In this document: piece by piece, positions 43,514 through 55,606 of the stretch
Layout: each line of letters begins with the position of its first letter
How positions within the stretch are numbered: the first letter of the stretch is position 1
Assembly: GCF_009363895.1 (NCBI RefSeq)
Contig: NZ_CP045434.1
Coordinates: forward strand, 1,736,001 to 1,800,000
Length of the DNA: 64,000 nucleotides
DNA from: Sphingomonas ginsengisoli An et al. 2013
GTDB taxonomy: Bacteria; Pseudomonadota; Alphaproteobacteria; Sphingomonadales; Sphingomonadaceae
Direction: 5' to 3'
Translations under genes and position numbers: made by a program
The notes under the pieces: model-generated
The model's database searches: none
What the model was told of the DNA's origin: nothing
The model's input: only the letters and a program-made list of their open reading frames with translations

Positions 43514-44662
43514 TTGCTGCTGCTTGACGTCAGTCGGCTGATCTGGCGGCGCTGGTCGGGCCGGCTGCCGACCGGCATCGACCGCGTCTGCCTGGCCTAT
43601 GTTGAACAGTTCGGCGCCAATGCGCTGGCGGTTGTCCAGCAGGGCAACATGCGGCGCATCCTCGACGAGCGCAGCTCGCAGGCCTTGTTCGAGCGACTAC
43701 GTCAACCGGGGCAGGATTTCCGCTCGGCGTTCGCTCGCCTGGTGGTCCGCACCGCGCCCGGCTGGCTGGTCGGCCGCTCGATGCGCGGCGCGCGCTACTT
43801 GAACGTCGGCCACACTGGGCTCGACACCCCGCACCTCGCCCCGTGGATAGCGCGCGAAGGGTTGAAGGCGGTCTATTTCATTCATGACCTCATCCCGATC
43901 ACCCATCCCGAATATTGCCGGCCAGGCGAGGAAGCGCGCCATCGGCTGCGGATGCGGACAGTGCTCGACAGCGCCGCGGGAGTGGTCGCGAACAGCGAGG
44001 ACACGCTGCGCTCGCTGTCCGCCTATGCGGGCGAGGTCGGCGCCACTGTTCCACCGATGGTCGCCGCGCCGCTTGGCAGCGACCTGCGCGCGCTGCCTCG
44101 TCGCAACGACGCCGTGGCAGCTCGGCCGACCTTCGTCGTGGTGGGGACGGTCGAGGGGCGCAAGAACCATCTTCTGCTGCTTCAGATCTGGGACCGCCTT
44201 GCCCGCGCGCTCGGCGACGAAACCCCGCGGCTAGTGATCATCGGCCAGCGAGGGTGGGAGAGCGAGCAGGCGGCCGACCTGCTCGACCGCGCGCGCAGCC
44301 TCAAACCTTATGTGACTGAGCTTGGCCGTTGCAGCGACCGCGAGCTGGCGGATCATCTGGCAGGCGCGCGCGCCTTATTGTTTCCGAGTTTCGTCGAAGG
44401 CTACGGCCTGCCGCTGATCGAAGCGCTGCACCAGGGCACCCCCGTGATCGCCAGCGACCTTCCCGTATTCCGCGAGATCGGCGGCGACATCCCCGACTAT
44501 CTCGATCCGCTCGATGGCCCCGCCTGGCGCCAGACCATCATGGCCTATGCGGCGTCACCCAGTCCGGAGCGGGACGCGCAACTCGTCCGGCTGAGCAATT
44601 ATCGGGTGCCGACCTGGGCCGAACACTTCCGGATCGTCGAACCGTTCCTCGACACGCTCTGA
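43514..44662 (+). CDS. Glycosyltransferase family 4-type (capsule)
   Basis: A 382-residue GT-B glycosyltransferase. The N-terminal lobe has DVSRLIWRRWSGRLPTGIDR and YFIHDLIPITHPEY. The C-terminal lobe carries the nucleotide-sugar site: VVVGTVEGRKNHLLLLQIW and FPSFVEGYGLPLIEALHQG with the conserved Glu. The sugar donor is unknown; in this locus GDP-rhamnose or GDP-mannose is likely. The start is TTG 43514, directly after the export-lipoprotein stop. Its last 108 bases overlap kpsS, which runs the other way. Confidence 0.9.
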   Translation: MLLLDVSRLIWRRWSGRLPTGIDRVCLAYVEQFGANALAVVQQGNMRRILDERSSQALFERLRQPGQDFRSAFARLVVRTAPGWLVGRSMRGARYLNVGHTGLDTPHLAPWIAREGLKAVYFIHDLIPITHPEYCRPGEEARHRLRMRTVLDSAAGVVANSEDTLRSLSAYAGEVGATVPPMVAAPLGSDLRALPRRNDAVAARPTFVVVGTVEGRKNHLLLLQIWDRLARALGDETPRLVIIGQRGWESEQAADLLDRARSLKPYVTELGRCSDRELADHLAGARALLFPSFVEGYGLPLIEALHQGTPVIASDLPVFREIGGDIPDYLDPLDGPAWRQTIMAYAASPSPERDAQLVRLSNYRVPTWAEHFRIVEPFLDTL

Positions 44663-45886
44663 CATCGGTTGGGGCGCACACAGCCGGCTCGCCATATTCT
44701 CGACCAGCGTGGTGACTGCCGACTTGCTGGCGAGCCCGCCGCGCACCAAACAGTCGTTGACCAGTACCTTGCGGAAGGCCTCGTAGAGTCCCGCCACCGG
44801 CGGCGGCGGATCGCGCCAGAAGGCGTCGAGATGGCCGCCGAAGGTCAGTCCGGGGATGTCGTAGATCGCGTCGCCGAGCACGCATACCGGCCGCCCGGCC
44901 TCGAGAGCGAGCGTCGCCGAGGTGCTGTTCACGACCACCATGCCCTCGGCCGCGGCGGCGAGCTCCTCGATATCGCCGCCGTCGATGAAATGCACCCGAT
45001 GGCTAATGGCGAGTTCGCGCGCCCGGCGTTTGAGAAAGCCGCGCCAATTGAAGAACGAGCCGTCGAGCGGATGCGCCTTGATCAGCAGGTGCATGTCGGG
45101 CGCGGCGTGCGCAGCGAAACTTTCCAGCACGTAAGAGGTCGCCGACGGCATGTCGGTGAAGGGCGAATGGGCGCGGATCTGATAGTCGCCCGAGAGTTGC
45201 AGTGCATGAAGGAAGAAGCGCTTGCCGGCGAGCGCTGCCAACCCGCGCGCCAGTTCGCGGTCGCGCCGGCGGCGCGTGAAGTAGCGCCAGCTCCACCCGA
45301 GACCCTCGAACAGCGGCGTGTGCTGGCGGTGGTTCTCGTAAAAGGGGAACAGCAGGCTGCCGACCTGGACCGCCGTGTAATATCGCGCCGTGTCGCGCAC
45401 CCGGCGGCGCAGGCTGGCGGTGATCGGCGGTTCCTCGGCCTGCTCGGGCGGGAGCTTGCGGGCCTGCTCGAACACCCGGGCGGGATCGCGCGACAAGGGG
45501 CTGTGCGCATTCACGCCCTCAAGCTCGAGCGTCATCCAGTGCGGCCGCAGATAGCCCTCCTCGAGCACGTGGGTGCGGACCCCGCGCATCGCCGCCAGCC
45601 GGCGTGCTGCGACGTGGTAGGGTCGACAATCACCGAACAGCAGCAGGTCGGTGATCTGATGCTCGCGCAGGAAACGGTCGAAGAATACGGCCCAATTCGA
45701 TCGGCGCCCACGGAAATTGACCGCCGGCCCCGGCCAGTCGAACTGATCGCCCGCCGACAAATTGATCCGATGCACCGGGACGCCGCGCGCGCGCATCGCC
45801 TCGGCCAGCCGCGCGAACAGCGGACCGGGCGGTCCTTGCAGGAACACGAACGCACGCGGGCGCTTGAGCTTCTTGTCAATGATCAC
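44555..45886 (-). CDS. kpsS: KpsS-like beta-Kdo transferase for the capsule lipid linker
   Basis: KpsS adds the first beta-Kdo to phosphatidylglycerol when the glycolipid terminus of group 2 capsules is made. The 443-residue protein contains the family signature THVLEEGYLRPHWMTLELEG (Glu-Glu-Gly-Tyr), LLLFGDCRPYHVAARRL, LIKAHPLDG and VVNSTSATLALEAGRPV. GTG 45886 overlaps the kpsC stop (GTGA). The frame stays open 108 bases into the opposing glycosyltransferase, giving an extra 35-residue C-terminus. Last gene of the minus-strand capsule operon. Confidence 0.9.
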   Translation of the reverse strand: MIIDKKLKRPRAFVFLQGPPGPLFARLAEAMRARGVPVHRINLSAGDQFDWPGPAVNFRGRRSNWAVFFDRFLREHQITDLLLFGDCRPYHVAARRLAAMRGVRTHVLEEGYLRPHWMTLELEGVNAHSPLSRDPARVFEQARKLPPEQAEEPPITASLRRRVRDTARYYTAVQVGSLLFPFYENHRQHTPLFEGLGWSWRYFTRRRRDRELARGLAALAGKRFFLHALQLSGDYQIRAHSPFTDMPSATSYVLESFAAHAAPDMHLLIKAHPLDGSFFNWRGFLKRRARELAISHRVHFIDGGDIEELAAAAEGMVVVNSTSATLALEAGRPVCVLGDAIYDIPGLTFGGHLDAFWRDPPPPVAGLYEAFRKVLVNDCLVRGGLASKSAVTTLVENMASRLCAPQPMSERVEERFDDPEVFGPGRHPIIAQPDELRVPLRTG

Positions 45887-47262
45887 GCGACAAGCCTTCT
45901 CCAGCCTTTCACCAGTCTCCCCTGCATCCGCCTGAGGCCGACCAGCAACCCGGTAGCGGGCGCCGAATCGGTACAGAGGCGGTCGACCACCACTTCGGCC
46001 GGACAGGGGAGCCCGGTGACCGGATCAAGATAGCGCGGATAGACCAGCAACGCCAAGGCGACCAGTTCGTCGATCGTCCGGCGGCGCTTGCGGCGGCTCG
46101 GGACCGGGCCGAGATCGCGGGTCAGGCCCCACCCCGCGTAGAAGGGGACGCCGTAGGTGGTGACCGGCGTTTGCCGCAGCAGCGCCTCGAACCCCGCCAG
46201 CGAAGTGTTCACATGGACCTCGTCGGCAAGGTCGAGCAGCGAAGCGATGGGAAGATCGGTGACGATCCGGTCGGCGAGGTCGCGCATGCGTGCGGCGGGG
46301 ATCGCGCCCTTGCGGTGGCCGGCTTCGACGTCGGGGTGCGACTTGTAGAGAATAAATGCGGCTGGATGGTCGGCGCGAACGCGCTCGAGGAGTTCCAGGT
46401 TGGTCAGCCCGAGGCCCCCCGTGAGGACCGAGCGATCGTCCTCGACTTGGCCGGTGACGAGCAGATGGCGCCGCTCCCCGCCCCAGCGCGGCAGCGGCAC
46501 GCGACCGCGCTCATATTTGCCGAGGCCCGCCGCGACGATCGCCGCGCGCAGGCGGGCAGCGCGATCGAGCAAAGCGGGATCGATCTCGTGCGTTTCGAGC
46601 ATGGCCTCGAGTTCGCTTGGTTGGCGATGGTCGAAATAGGGGCCACGCCGGTCGACGGTGATCGACAAGGGCGGGATGCAGTCGGCGCCAAGCCCGGCCG
46701 AGCGCAGAAAACCGTCCTCGACTTCGACCACCGGGATCGCGCGTCGTTCAAGCGCCGCCAGATCCTCAGCGCGTGCTTTGGAACCCCAGACCGCGACCGC
46801 CCCGGCGGGTAGCTCTGCCGGCAAGGAGCGCCAGAACGGCAAGGGACGTGCGCCGTCCCACAACAACGGTGCCAGCGCCGATTGCTTCCAGAATGCAATG
46901 CCGAGACCGCCGGCGAGGTCGCGATTGGAGCGGATCAGATCACGCCAGAAAGCGCATAGAGCTACGGCCTCAAGCCCACTCATCGCCTCGCCCGTGTACG
47001 GGTTTTCGACCCGTAAGAACGGCGCTGCGGCCTCGGCGTCGACTGTCGCGATCGCCGCCGCGTCCGGTTCATTCTGCCAGTAGTCACCGACGATTGCTTC
47101 CGAGCGGATCGTCGCGATAAGCGCGGCGATCGCGTCCTCGGATGGTTCGCTCGGAAGTGGCTGAAACGCCTTCGTCTGCGCGCCCGGAAACGGCGGAACC
47201 CGGAGCAGCGCGCCGGCGTCGCCTGCCGTCGGATCAGGGCCGCTCGTCACCGGCTCGCCCAT
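45883..47262 (-). CDS. kpsC: KpsC-like beta-Kdo transferase, single-module form
   Basis: KpsC extends the poly-beta-Kdo linker of group 2 capsules. From ATG 47262 the protein has 459 residues. The transferase core is clear: [76 protein letters not shown] and [16 protein letters not shown]. Classical KpsC is about 670 residues with two such transferase modules; only one is present, behind a 120-residue N-terminal region without that signature. The ATG lies 29 bases inside the kdsA 3' end. GTG 47250 is an alternative start. Confidence 0.88.
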   Translation of the reverse strand: MGEPVTSGPDPTAGDAGALLRVPPFPGAQTKAFQPLPSEPSEDAIAALIATIRSEAIVGDYWQNEPDAAAIATVDAEAAAPFLRVENPYTGEAMSGLEAVALCAFWRDLIRSNRDLAGGLGIAFWKQSALAPLLWDGARPLPFWRSLPAELPAGAVAVWGSKARAEDLAALERRAIPVVEVEDGFLRSAGLGADCIPPLSITVDRRGPYFDHRQPSELEAMLETHEIDPALLDRAARLRAAIVAAGLGKYERGRVPLPRWGGERRHLLVTGQVEDDRSVLTGGLGLTNLELLERVRADHPAAFILYKSHPDVEAGHRKGAIPAARMRDLADRIVTDLPIASLLDLADEVHVNTSLAGFEALLRQTPVTTYGVPFYAGWGLTRDLGPVPSRRKRRRTIDELVALALLVYPRYLDPVTGLPCPAEVVVDRLCTDSAPATGLLVGLRRMQGRLVKGWRRLVA

Positions 47263-48076
47263 GACTGCACTCGGCGATGGCCAACAAGCGCTCGAGCAGA
47301 GGACCCAGCGCATCGAGCGGCACGGCGTTGGGTCCGTCCGACAGCGCCCGGTCCGGATCGGGATGAGTTTCCATGAACAGTCCCTCGACCCCAACGGCGA
47401 CCGCCGCGCGGGCGAGCGGCTCGACGAACTCGCGCCGACCGCCCGAGCGATCTCCGAGCGCGCCAGGCTGCTGAACGCTGTGGGTGGCGTCGAACACCAC
47501 CGGGCAGCCGCTCTCGCGCAGCAGGACCAGCGAGCGCATGTCGACGACCAGGTCGCGATAGCCGAACGACGTGCCGCGCTCGCAGACGAAGAAGTCGCCG
47601 GCGTGGCCAGCGGCCGCGGCGGCCGCGCGCGCCTTGCCGATCACCGCGGCCATGTGCTCGGGCGCCATGAACTGGGCTTTCTTTATGTTGGCCGCCCGGC
47701 CACTCGCCCCGACCGCCGCGATGAGGTCGGTCTGGCGAGCGAGGAAGGCTGGGGTCTGGAGCACGTCGACAACGGCGGCCACCGGCGCAACCTGCTCGGC
47801 CGAGTGGACGTCGGTCAGCACTGGCAGGCCGGTCTCTGCCCGCACCTTGGCGAGCACCGCGAGTCCCTGCTCGAGGCCGAGCCCACGAAACGACTCGCCC
47901 GACGTGCGATTGGCCTTGTCGAAGCTGGCCTTGAAGATGACCGTCAGGTCGAGCCGGTCGGCGAGGCGACGCAGCTCACCGGCCACGTCGAGGCACAGCG
48001 CCTCGCTCTCGATCACGCACGGGCCCGAAATCAGGAAAGGCCGGGAACGCGTGACCGGGCGGCCGAACAGCAGCAT
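47234..48076 (-). CDS. kdsA: 3-deoxy-8-phosphooctulonate (Kdo-8-P) synthase
   Basis: Condenses arabinose-5-phosphate with PEP to Kdo-8-phosphate. It has 280 residues with [61 protein letters not shown] and [16 protein letters not shown]. The Cys in SGPCVIES replaces the Asn of E. coli KdsA, marking the metal-dependent class. ATG 48076 lies four bases after the kdsB stop. Here it may be a capsule-dedicated copy beside kdsD and kdsB. Confidence 0.95.
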   Translation of the reverse strand: MLLFGRPVTRSRPFLISGPCVIESEALCLDVAGELRRLADRLDLTVIFKASFDKANRTSGESFRGLGLEQGLAVLAKVRAETGLPVLTDVHSAEQVAPVAAVVDVLQTPAFLARQTDLIAAVGASGRAANIKKAQFMAPEHMAAVIGKARAAAAAAGHAGDFFVCERGTSFGYRDLVVDMRSLVLLRESGCPVVFDATHSVQQPGALGDRSGGRREFVEPLARAAVAVGVEGLFMETHPDPDRALSDGPNAVPLDALGPLLERLLAIAECSHGRAGDERP

Positions 48077-48080
48077 GTCG

Positions 48081-48887
48081 TCAGTCCAGTCCAAGCCGAG
48101 CAAGCTCCGCCTCGATCGGCGCCGCATCCTCGGGGTTGTTAAGCTCGGCCGTTAGCTGGTCGGGCGGCGGACAATCAACCACCGCCACCCGCACTCCCTG
48201 GTCGAGGAAGCGGAGCTGTTCGAGCCCCTCCGCAAGCTCTGCCGCCGCCGGCGGTGCAGCGGAGTAGCGCCGCAACGCCTCGCGACGATAGGCATAGACG
48301 CCGAGATGCAGGGCGACCGGACATCCGGCGCGGGCGGCCCCGTGCGGAAGTAGATGCTTGGAAAAATAAAGTGCGTCGCCGGCGGCGTTGGTAACCACCG
48401 TCGTCCCGCCGACGCGCCCCGCTTCTTGCTCGGCGAGCAGATGCGCCAAGGTCGCGTCGGCAGCGCGGATAGCGGGTGTGGCGACCTCGACCGTCGCGTC
48501 GCCTCGGAGGCGCTCATGCAATGCCTGCAGGATGGTCGGGGGCGTGAGCAGCGCGTCCCCCTGCAGATTGATCACCACCTCGATGCGGTCGCCCAATATC
48601 TCGGCAGCCTCGGCGCAGCGCTCGGTCCCGTTGCGGCAATCGGCCGAGGTCAACAGCGCCCGGCCACCGAACCGCTCCACCTCGGCCACGATACGTTGGT
48701 CATCGGTCGCGACGTAGATCGGCAACTCCGCGAAGGCCCTGTGCGCCGCCCGCCAACTCCATTCGATCAGCGGGCGCGCCACGCCGCCGGCGCCGCGCAG
48801 CATGGCCAGTGGCTTGCCGGGAAAGCGGGTCGACGCAAAGCGGGCGGGAATGATGACGCAGGTTGGGCTCGAGGTCGGCTCAGCCAT
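48081..48887 (-). CDS. kdsB: CMP-Kdo synthetase (3-deoxy-manno-octulosonate cytidylyltransferase)
   Basis: Activates Kdo with CTP to CMP-Kdo, the donor for KpsS and KpsC. The 268-residue protein shows [46 protein letters not shown], the metal-site [12 protein letters not shown], and [18 protein letters not shown] 48887 is the start of homology and overlaps the kdsD 3' end by eight bases. In the E. coli K5 locus the same job is done by KpsU. Confidence 0.95.
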   Translation of the reverse strand: MAEPTSSPTCVIIPARFASTRFPGKPLAMLRGAGGVARPLIEWSWRAAHRAFAELPIYVATDDQRIVAEVERFGGRALLTSADCRNGTERCAEAAEILGDRIEVVINLQGDALLTPPTILQALHERLRGDATVEVATPAIRAADATLAHLLAEQEAGRVGGTTVVTNAAGDALYFSKHLLPHGAARAGCPVALHLGVYAYRREALRRYSAAPPAAAELAEGLEQLRFLDQGVRVAVVDCPPPDQLTAELNNPEDAAPIEAELARLGLD

Positions 48888-49884
48888 GCCTCGGCCGCGC
48901 CAGGTCGTGAATGTGGACAAGCCCAATCGGCCGCCGCGGATCGTCGTGTGCAGTGACGAAGATGGCGGTGATCCGGTGCTGTTGCAGCAATTCGAGCGCG
49001 ACTTCGTTGCGGGTACCCTCGCCGACCGTCTTGGGCTGGGTGCTCATCACCTCCGCCGCCGAGTGGCTGAAGAGATTGTGGCTGTGACGGCGAAGATCGC
49101 CGTCGGTGATCACCCCGACCAGCCGGTCGTCGGCCACCACGCCGGCGATCCCGAAGCCCTTGGCGCTAATCTCGACCACCACGTCGCTCATCGCCATGCC
49201 GGGGGACACCAGCGGCAGCGCCTCGCCAAGGTGCATGATGGTCTCGACCGGTGCCAGCCGCTCGCCGATCGAGCCGCCCGGATGAAGCAGCTTCAGTCGT
49301 TCGCGCGACAGCCCGCGGGTCCGCATCACCGCGATCGCCAGCGCGTCGCCGAGCGCCAGCATGACGGTCGTCGAGGTGGTCGGCGCGATGTTGACCGGAC
49401 AGGCCTCGCGGACCGCAGGGATCAGCAGCCTGACCGTCGCCGAGCGCATCGTCGGCGAGGCGTTTTGCGAACCGATGGCAATGATCGGACAATCGATCCG
49501 CTTGGCATGGTCGATGACCGCCCGGAGCTCGGGCGTTGCGCCGCTGTTGGAGATGAGCAGCAGCAAATCGCCTTCGGCGATCATGCCGAGGTCGCCGTGC
49601 GAGGCCTCGGCCGGATGGACGAACAGGGCCGGGGTGCCGGTCGACGCGAGGGTGGCGGCGATCTTGCGGCCGATATGACCCGACTTGCCCATGCCGCTGA
49701 CGATTACTCGTTGACGAGTGGCGGCGACCAGCTGGACGGCGCGAGCAAAATCCTCGTCGAGGGCCTCGGCCAGCAAGGCCAGCGCCGACGCCTCCATCTC
49801 GATCACCTCGCGCCCGACGGCGATCACCCGCTCGGGGTCGGGCGCCGGGGACGTCTTGCTGATCGGTCGGTTGGTCGGTTCCAT
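48880..49884 (-). CDS. kdsD: Arabinose-5-phosphate isomerase (KpsF/KdsD)
   Basis: Interconverts ribulose-5-phosphate and arabinose-5-phosphate, the first Kdo precursor. 334 residues: SIS domain with VIVSGMGKSGHIGRKIAATL, HPAEASHGDLGMI, LLLISNSGATPELRAVI, PTTSTTVMLALGDALAIAVM and LKLLHPGGSIGERL. Two CBS domains follow (residues about 215-334: DVVVEISAKGFGIAGVVADD, GVITDGDLRRH). ATG 49884 has GAAGAG six bases upstream. Like kpsF of E. coli K1, it sits in the capsule operon. Confidence 0.94.
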   Translation of the reverse strand: MEPTNRPISKTSPAPDPERVIAVGREVIEMEASALALLAEALDEDFARAVQLVAATRQRVIVSGMGKSGHIGRKIAATLASTGTPALFVHPAEASHGDLGMIAEGDLLLLISNSGATPELRAVIDHAKRIDCPIIAIGSQNASPTMRSATVRLLIPAVREACPVNIAPTTSTTVMLALGDALAIAVMRTRGLSRERLKLLHPGGSIGERLAPVETIMHLGEALPLVSPGMAMSDVVVEISAKGFGIAGVVADDRLVGVITDGDLRRHSHNLFSHSAAEVMSTQPKTVGEGTRNEVALELLQQHRITAIFVTAHDDPRRPIGLVHIHDLARPRHG

Positions 49885-49918
49885 CGTCTACTCTTCACGC
49901 ACTGATACAGCAGCGCCG

Positions 49919-51025
49919 TCAGCGCGCCGCCTGTTCATATACGTCAACGGTCTTGGAGATGCATCGCTCCCAGCGGAACGCGGCGGCACGGGCCAGTCCG
50001 CGCGTGACATTTCGGCATCGCTGAGACTCGTCCTCGAGGGCTTGGCCAAGTGTCACGGCAAATCCGTCAAGGTCGTCCGGATCGACGTAGAAAGCCGCAT
50101 CCCCACACACCTCGGGAAGGCAGGACCGGCCCGCCACCACTACCGGGACTGCGCTCGCCATCGCCTCCAGTGGGGGCAGTCCGAACCCCTCGTAGATGCT
50201 CGGATAAATGAAGAGGCGCGCGCCGGCGTAGAGCTCGGGCAGCGCCGCCTCGGGGACGTAGCCGAGCGGCCGCAGCCAGCCTTCGGCGGCGCCGCGCTCG
50301 ATGCTGGCGAGCAAGCTCTCGTCCTGCCAGCCCTTGGCGCCGACCAGCACCAGCGGAGTGCGCGCGCGGGTGGCGGCCGGCAGCAGGCGCCATGCCGCGA
50401 TCAGCTCGGCGATCCGCTTGCGCGGTTCGAGCGTCGAGACGCTGAGGCCGTAGGCGCCGGGCGTGAGACCAAAGGGTGCGAGCACGGCCGCAAGGTCGTC
50501 GGCGGCGCGCGGACGGAAATTTCGCCCGACGCCAAGGTGCACCGCGCTCACCTTGTCGGCGGCCAAGCCGAATTCGGCGATCACCTCTTGGCGGACGGTC
50601 TCGGTGTCGGTGATGACGTGCACAGCGCGCTCGAGCGAAGGCAGCAGGTCGCGGGCGAAGTGCCGCAGGCGCTCGGCGCTATGCGTTTCGGGAAAGCGGA
50701 TGACCGACAGGTCGTGAACCGTGACCACCCCGCGTTCGACCCTGCGTGGCAAGAAGTAGTTAGGACCGTGGAACAGCCGACCCTCGAGCGCCCGCCAGTC
50801 GCGCCAGTCGCGCCAGCGGCGCCAGCGCCGCAGATATTTGGGAGGCCGCGGCAGGCCTTTCTGACTCAGCAGCCTTTCCGGCTCGGCCACGAGCTGTTCG
50901 CGGGCCCATAGCGCCACCGACTCGATCCGCGGGTCGTCCGGCAGGCCACGAAGCAGTTCGAGGGTATACCGTCCGATCCCAGTCAGATGGGGCTGGAGCG
51001 AATCGCCCCACAGCGCGACTTTCAC
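49919..51025 (-). CDS. Glycosyltransferase family 4 (capsule)
   Basis: A 368-residue GT-B enzyme: LTGIGRYTLELLRGL near the start, FHGPNYFLPRRVERGVVTVH, VHLGVGRNFRP, LSVSTLEPRKRIAELIAAW and IYPSIYEGFGLPPLEAMASA with the conserved Glu of the donor site. The pattern resembles mannosyl- or rhamnosyltransferases of the WbpY/WbpZ type, in keeping with the GDP-rhamnose genes upstream. A four-fold nine-base repeat gives it the unusual stretch RWRRWRDWRDWR near residue 68. GTG 51025 starts four bases after the rmd stop. Confidence 0.9.
   Translation of the reverse strand: MKVALWGDSLQPHLTGIGRYTLELLRGLPDDPRIESVALWAREQLVAEPERLLSQKGLPRPPKYLRRWRRWRDWRDWRALEGRLFHGPNYFLPRRVERGVVTVHDLSVIRFPETHSAERLRHFARDLLPSLERAVHVITDTETVRQEVIAEFGLAADKVSAVHLGVGRNFRPRAADDLAAVLAPFGLTPGAYGLSVSTLEPRKRIAELIAAWRLLPAATRARTPLVLVGAKGWQDESLLASIERGAAEGWLRPLGYVPEAALPELYAGARLFIYPSIYEGFGLPPLEAMASAVPVVVAGRSCLPEVCGDAAFYVDPDDLDGFAVTLGQALEDESQRCRNVTRGLARAAAFRWERCISKTVDVYEQAAR
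50793..50828 (-). repeat. Nine-base tandem repeat (four copies) inside the glycosyltransferase
   Basis: CGCCAGTCG at 50793-50801 and 50802-50810, then CGCCAGCGG and CGCCAGCGC at 50811-50828. On the minus strand each copy adds a three-residue Arg-(Arg/Asp)-Trp unit. Copy number could change by slippage without breaking the frame. Confidence 0.85.
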
Positions 51026-51029
51026 CGTC

Positions 51030-51961
51030 CTAGTCGTCCAGCATCCAGCGCAGCGTGTCGTCGAGCGGAATGGCCCGCAGCGGCCCGATCGCCGCCTCGA
51101 GCCGCGTGGCAGATCCGCTCAGCGAGCGGACCTCGTTGGCGCGAACGAAGGAGGGGTTGACCACGACAGCCATCCGCGCGCCAGTGATTGCCGCAACCCG
51201 GTCGACGATCTCCTGCAGGGTGACTGGTCGGCCCGAGCAGACGTTGAACACCTGCCCCGCCAGCTCAGGCCGGTCGAGCAGCCGGGCATAGGCGTCGACC
51301 ACTGTTCGCACGTCCGAGAAATCGCGGGCGACATCGAGATTGCCGAGCTCGATCCGCGGCTCGCGCCGGCGCGCGTGGGCGACGATCTTGGGGATGAGGA
51401 AATGCTCGGCCTGGCCGCGACCGGTGTAATTGAACGGGCGCACCAGGGTGATTGGCAGCCGGTCGGCGTAGGTGCGCGCCAAGGCCTCCATCGCCAGCTT
51501 GGAAACGCCATAATCGTTCGCCGGCGCGGGCGGCATCGTCTCGTCGAGTACGCCTTCAGGCGCGTTACCATAGACGTTGGCGCTGCTTGCCATGAGCACC
51601 ACCGAAGGCCGCTCGGGAGCTGCCGCCAGTGCCTCGAGCAGGTTGCGCGATCCGAGCAGATTGGTCTCGTACATTGCCCGCGCATCACCGCCGACGAAGG
51701 CAATCGCAGCCAGGTGGACGACATCGGTCGGCGCGATCTCGGCGACGAGCTCGGCCAGCCGCGCGGCGTCGGACAGATTGGCGACATGCAGTGTCGCGCC
51801 TTCGACCGCGGCCTCTTCGCCCGTTCGCTGGACCGTCCCGTGAACTTCGTAGCCCGCGTCGGCGAGCAGCGGATGAAGGTAGCGCCCGGTGAAGCCGGTA
51901 AGGCCGGTGACGAGTATCCGTCGACCGCCGCCTCCCCGCTGGACGACCCCTTCGTCCGGCA

Positions 51962-51962
<1 letters not shown>
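51030..51962 (-). CDS. rmd: GDP-6-deoxy-D-mannose reductase (GDP-D-rhamnose synthesis)
   Basis: An extended SDR of 310 residues, expected to reduce GDP-4-keto-6-deoxymannose to GDP-D-rhamnose. It has RRILVTGLTGFTGRYL (cofactor loop), VVHLAAIAFVGGDARAMYET, SSANVYGN, the catalytic YGVSK, VRPFNYTGRGQAEHFLIPKI and FNVCSGRPVTLQEIV. These features match Rmd more than GDP-fucose synthase. Partnered with gmd, whose stop shares one base with its ATG (TGATG at 51960-51964). D-rhamnose rather than L-fucose is inferred from sequence style. Confidence 0.85.
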
Positions 51963-54343
<2,381 letters not shown>

Positions 54344-54347
<4 letters not shown>

Positions 54348-55606
54348 CGTGCGGCGACCCGCCGCTCATCCTGCTCGATGGGTTCGTCGACGACCGCCGG
54401 CCGATCGACTCCGATCTCGACCAATAGCTCGTCCGCGCATTCGGCCCAACTGAGCAGATGCTGGACCGGGGGATCGCCCTGCGCCGCGACCGCCATGATC
54501 CGTTCGATAGCCGCCGCCAGCGGTTCGGGATGGTCGTCGCCGAAGTAACGGACGTTGCTGAGCAATTGTTCGCGAAACACCGGCAGGTCGCGCGCGAGCA
54601 CCCATTTGCGGTGCCGCGACGCCTCGGCCAGCGGCAGGCCATAGCCTTCGCTGCGGGTCGCCAGCAGCAGCGCCGATGCTCGCGCGTAAGCGACCTCGAG
54701 CGCCTCGTCGCTGACCCCTTCGAGCCAATGCAGGCGGCGCCCATATTCGGCATGCTGCCGGATCTGCTGCTGCAGGGCGCCAGTCTTCCAGCCCGCCTTG
54801 CCAATGATCATCAGGTCGGGCGCGCTCGACTGGGGGGCGGCCCACAGCCTCTCCATCGCGTGCAGCGCCACCGAATAGCCTTTGCGCGGCTCGACTGTGC
54901 CGACCATCAGCAGCGTCGGGCGCCTCGCCATTGCATCCAGCTGCTCGGCGACGAGCGCGGGAATACCGGTCGTCGGCCGCGAATGGGTCAGATCGCCACT
55001 GAGCCGAAGGCGGCCGAGTGGCGGCCGCGCGACGGGATCGAAATGATCGGCGAGCTGTCGCCCGACCGCATCTGAAATGCTGAGCAAGCTGTCGCCATGT
55101 GCCGCGATGGTGTCGAGCCAGCGGGTGAAGTGACCGACGGTCCCGGCATTGAACCAGTCTGGCTGGAGCACCGGCAGCAGGTCATAGACCACGAAGTGGG
55201 TCATGAGACCCGCCGCGCGCCAGTCGGCCAGCTGCCGGGTACAAGACGGCAGGTAATGCGCCGACAGGTCGAGCCCGATGAAGTGATCGCCGGGCGCCGC
55301 CTTGACGACCTCAGCGGTTAGCGTCGGCCGCTCCGCCGTCGCCTTCCAGCAGGCGCGACGATAGCCGTGCCGAGCACCGGCATAGACGGGGACGAAATCG
55401 TGGGTCGGGTGGTGGCGACGGCTCAACTCGAGCCACAGCGCACGCACCACCCGCTGGATGCCCGTGCGGGCGTCATTGCGCGCGATCACCGAAACGTCGA
55501 CATAGACCCGCGGCCGGCGCGGCTCGCTCTCGCGGAAGCGGCGGCGATGGCGCGCGAACCAGGCATGCCGATGCACGCCCGACCAGAGACGCACCAGCTG
55601 CTTCAC
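54344..55606 (-). CDS. Glycosyltransferase family 4 (capsule)
   Basis: A 420-residue GT-B glycosyltransferase: YVDVSVIARNDARTGIQRVV, THFVVYDLLPVLQPDWF, LLMVGTVEPRKGYSVALHAM and LLATRSEGYGLPLAEASRH. The TGIQRV motif links it to the mannosyltransferase-like enzymes found with KpsMTE systems. GTG 55606 overlaps the kpsT stop (GTGA); a longer frame to 55711 would run inside kpsT in another frame and is rejected. The stop overlaps the fkbM start. Donor and acceptor are unknown. Confidence 0.9.
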
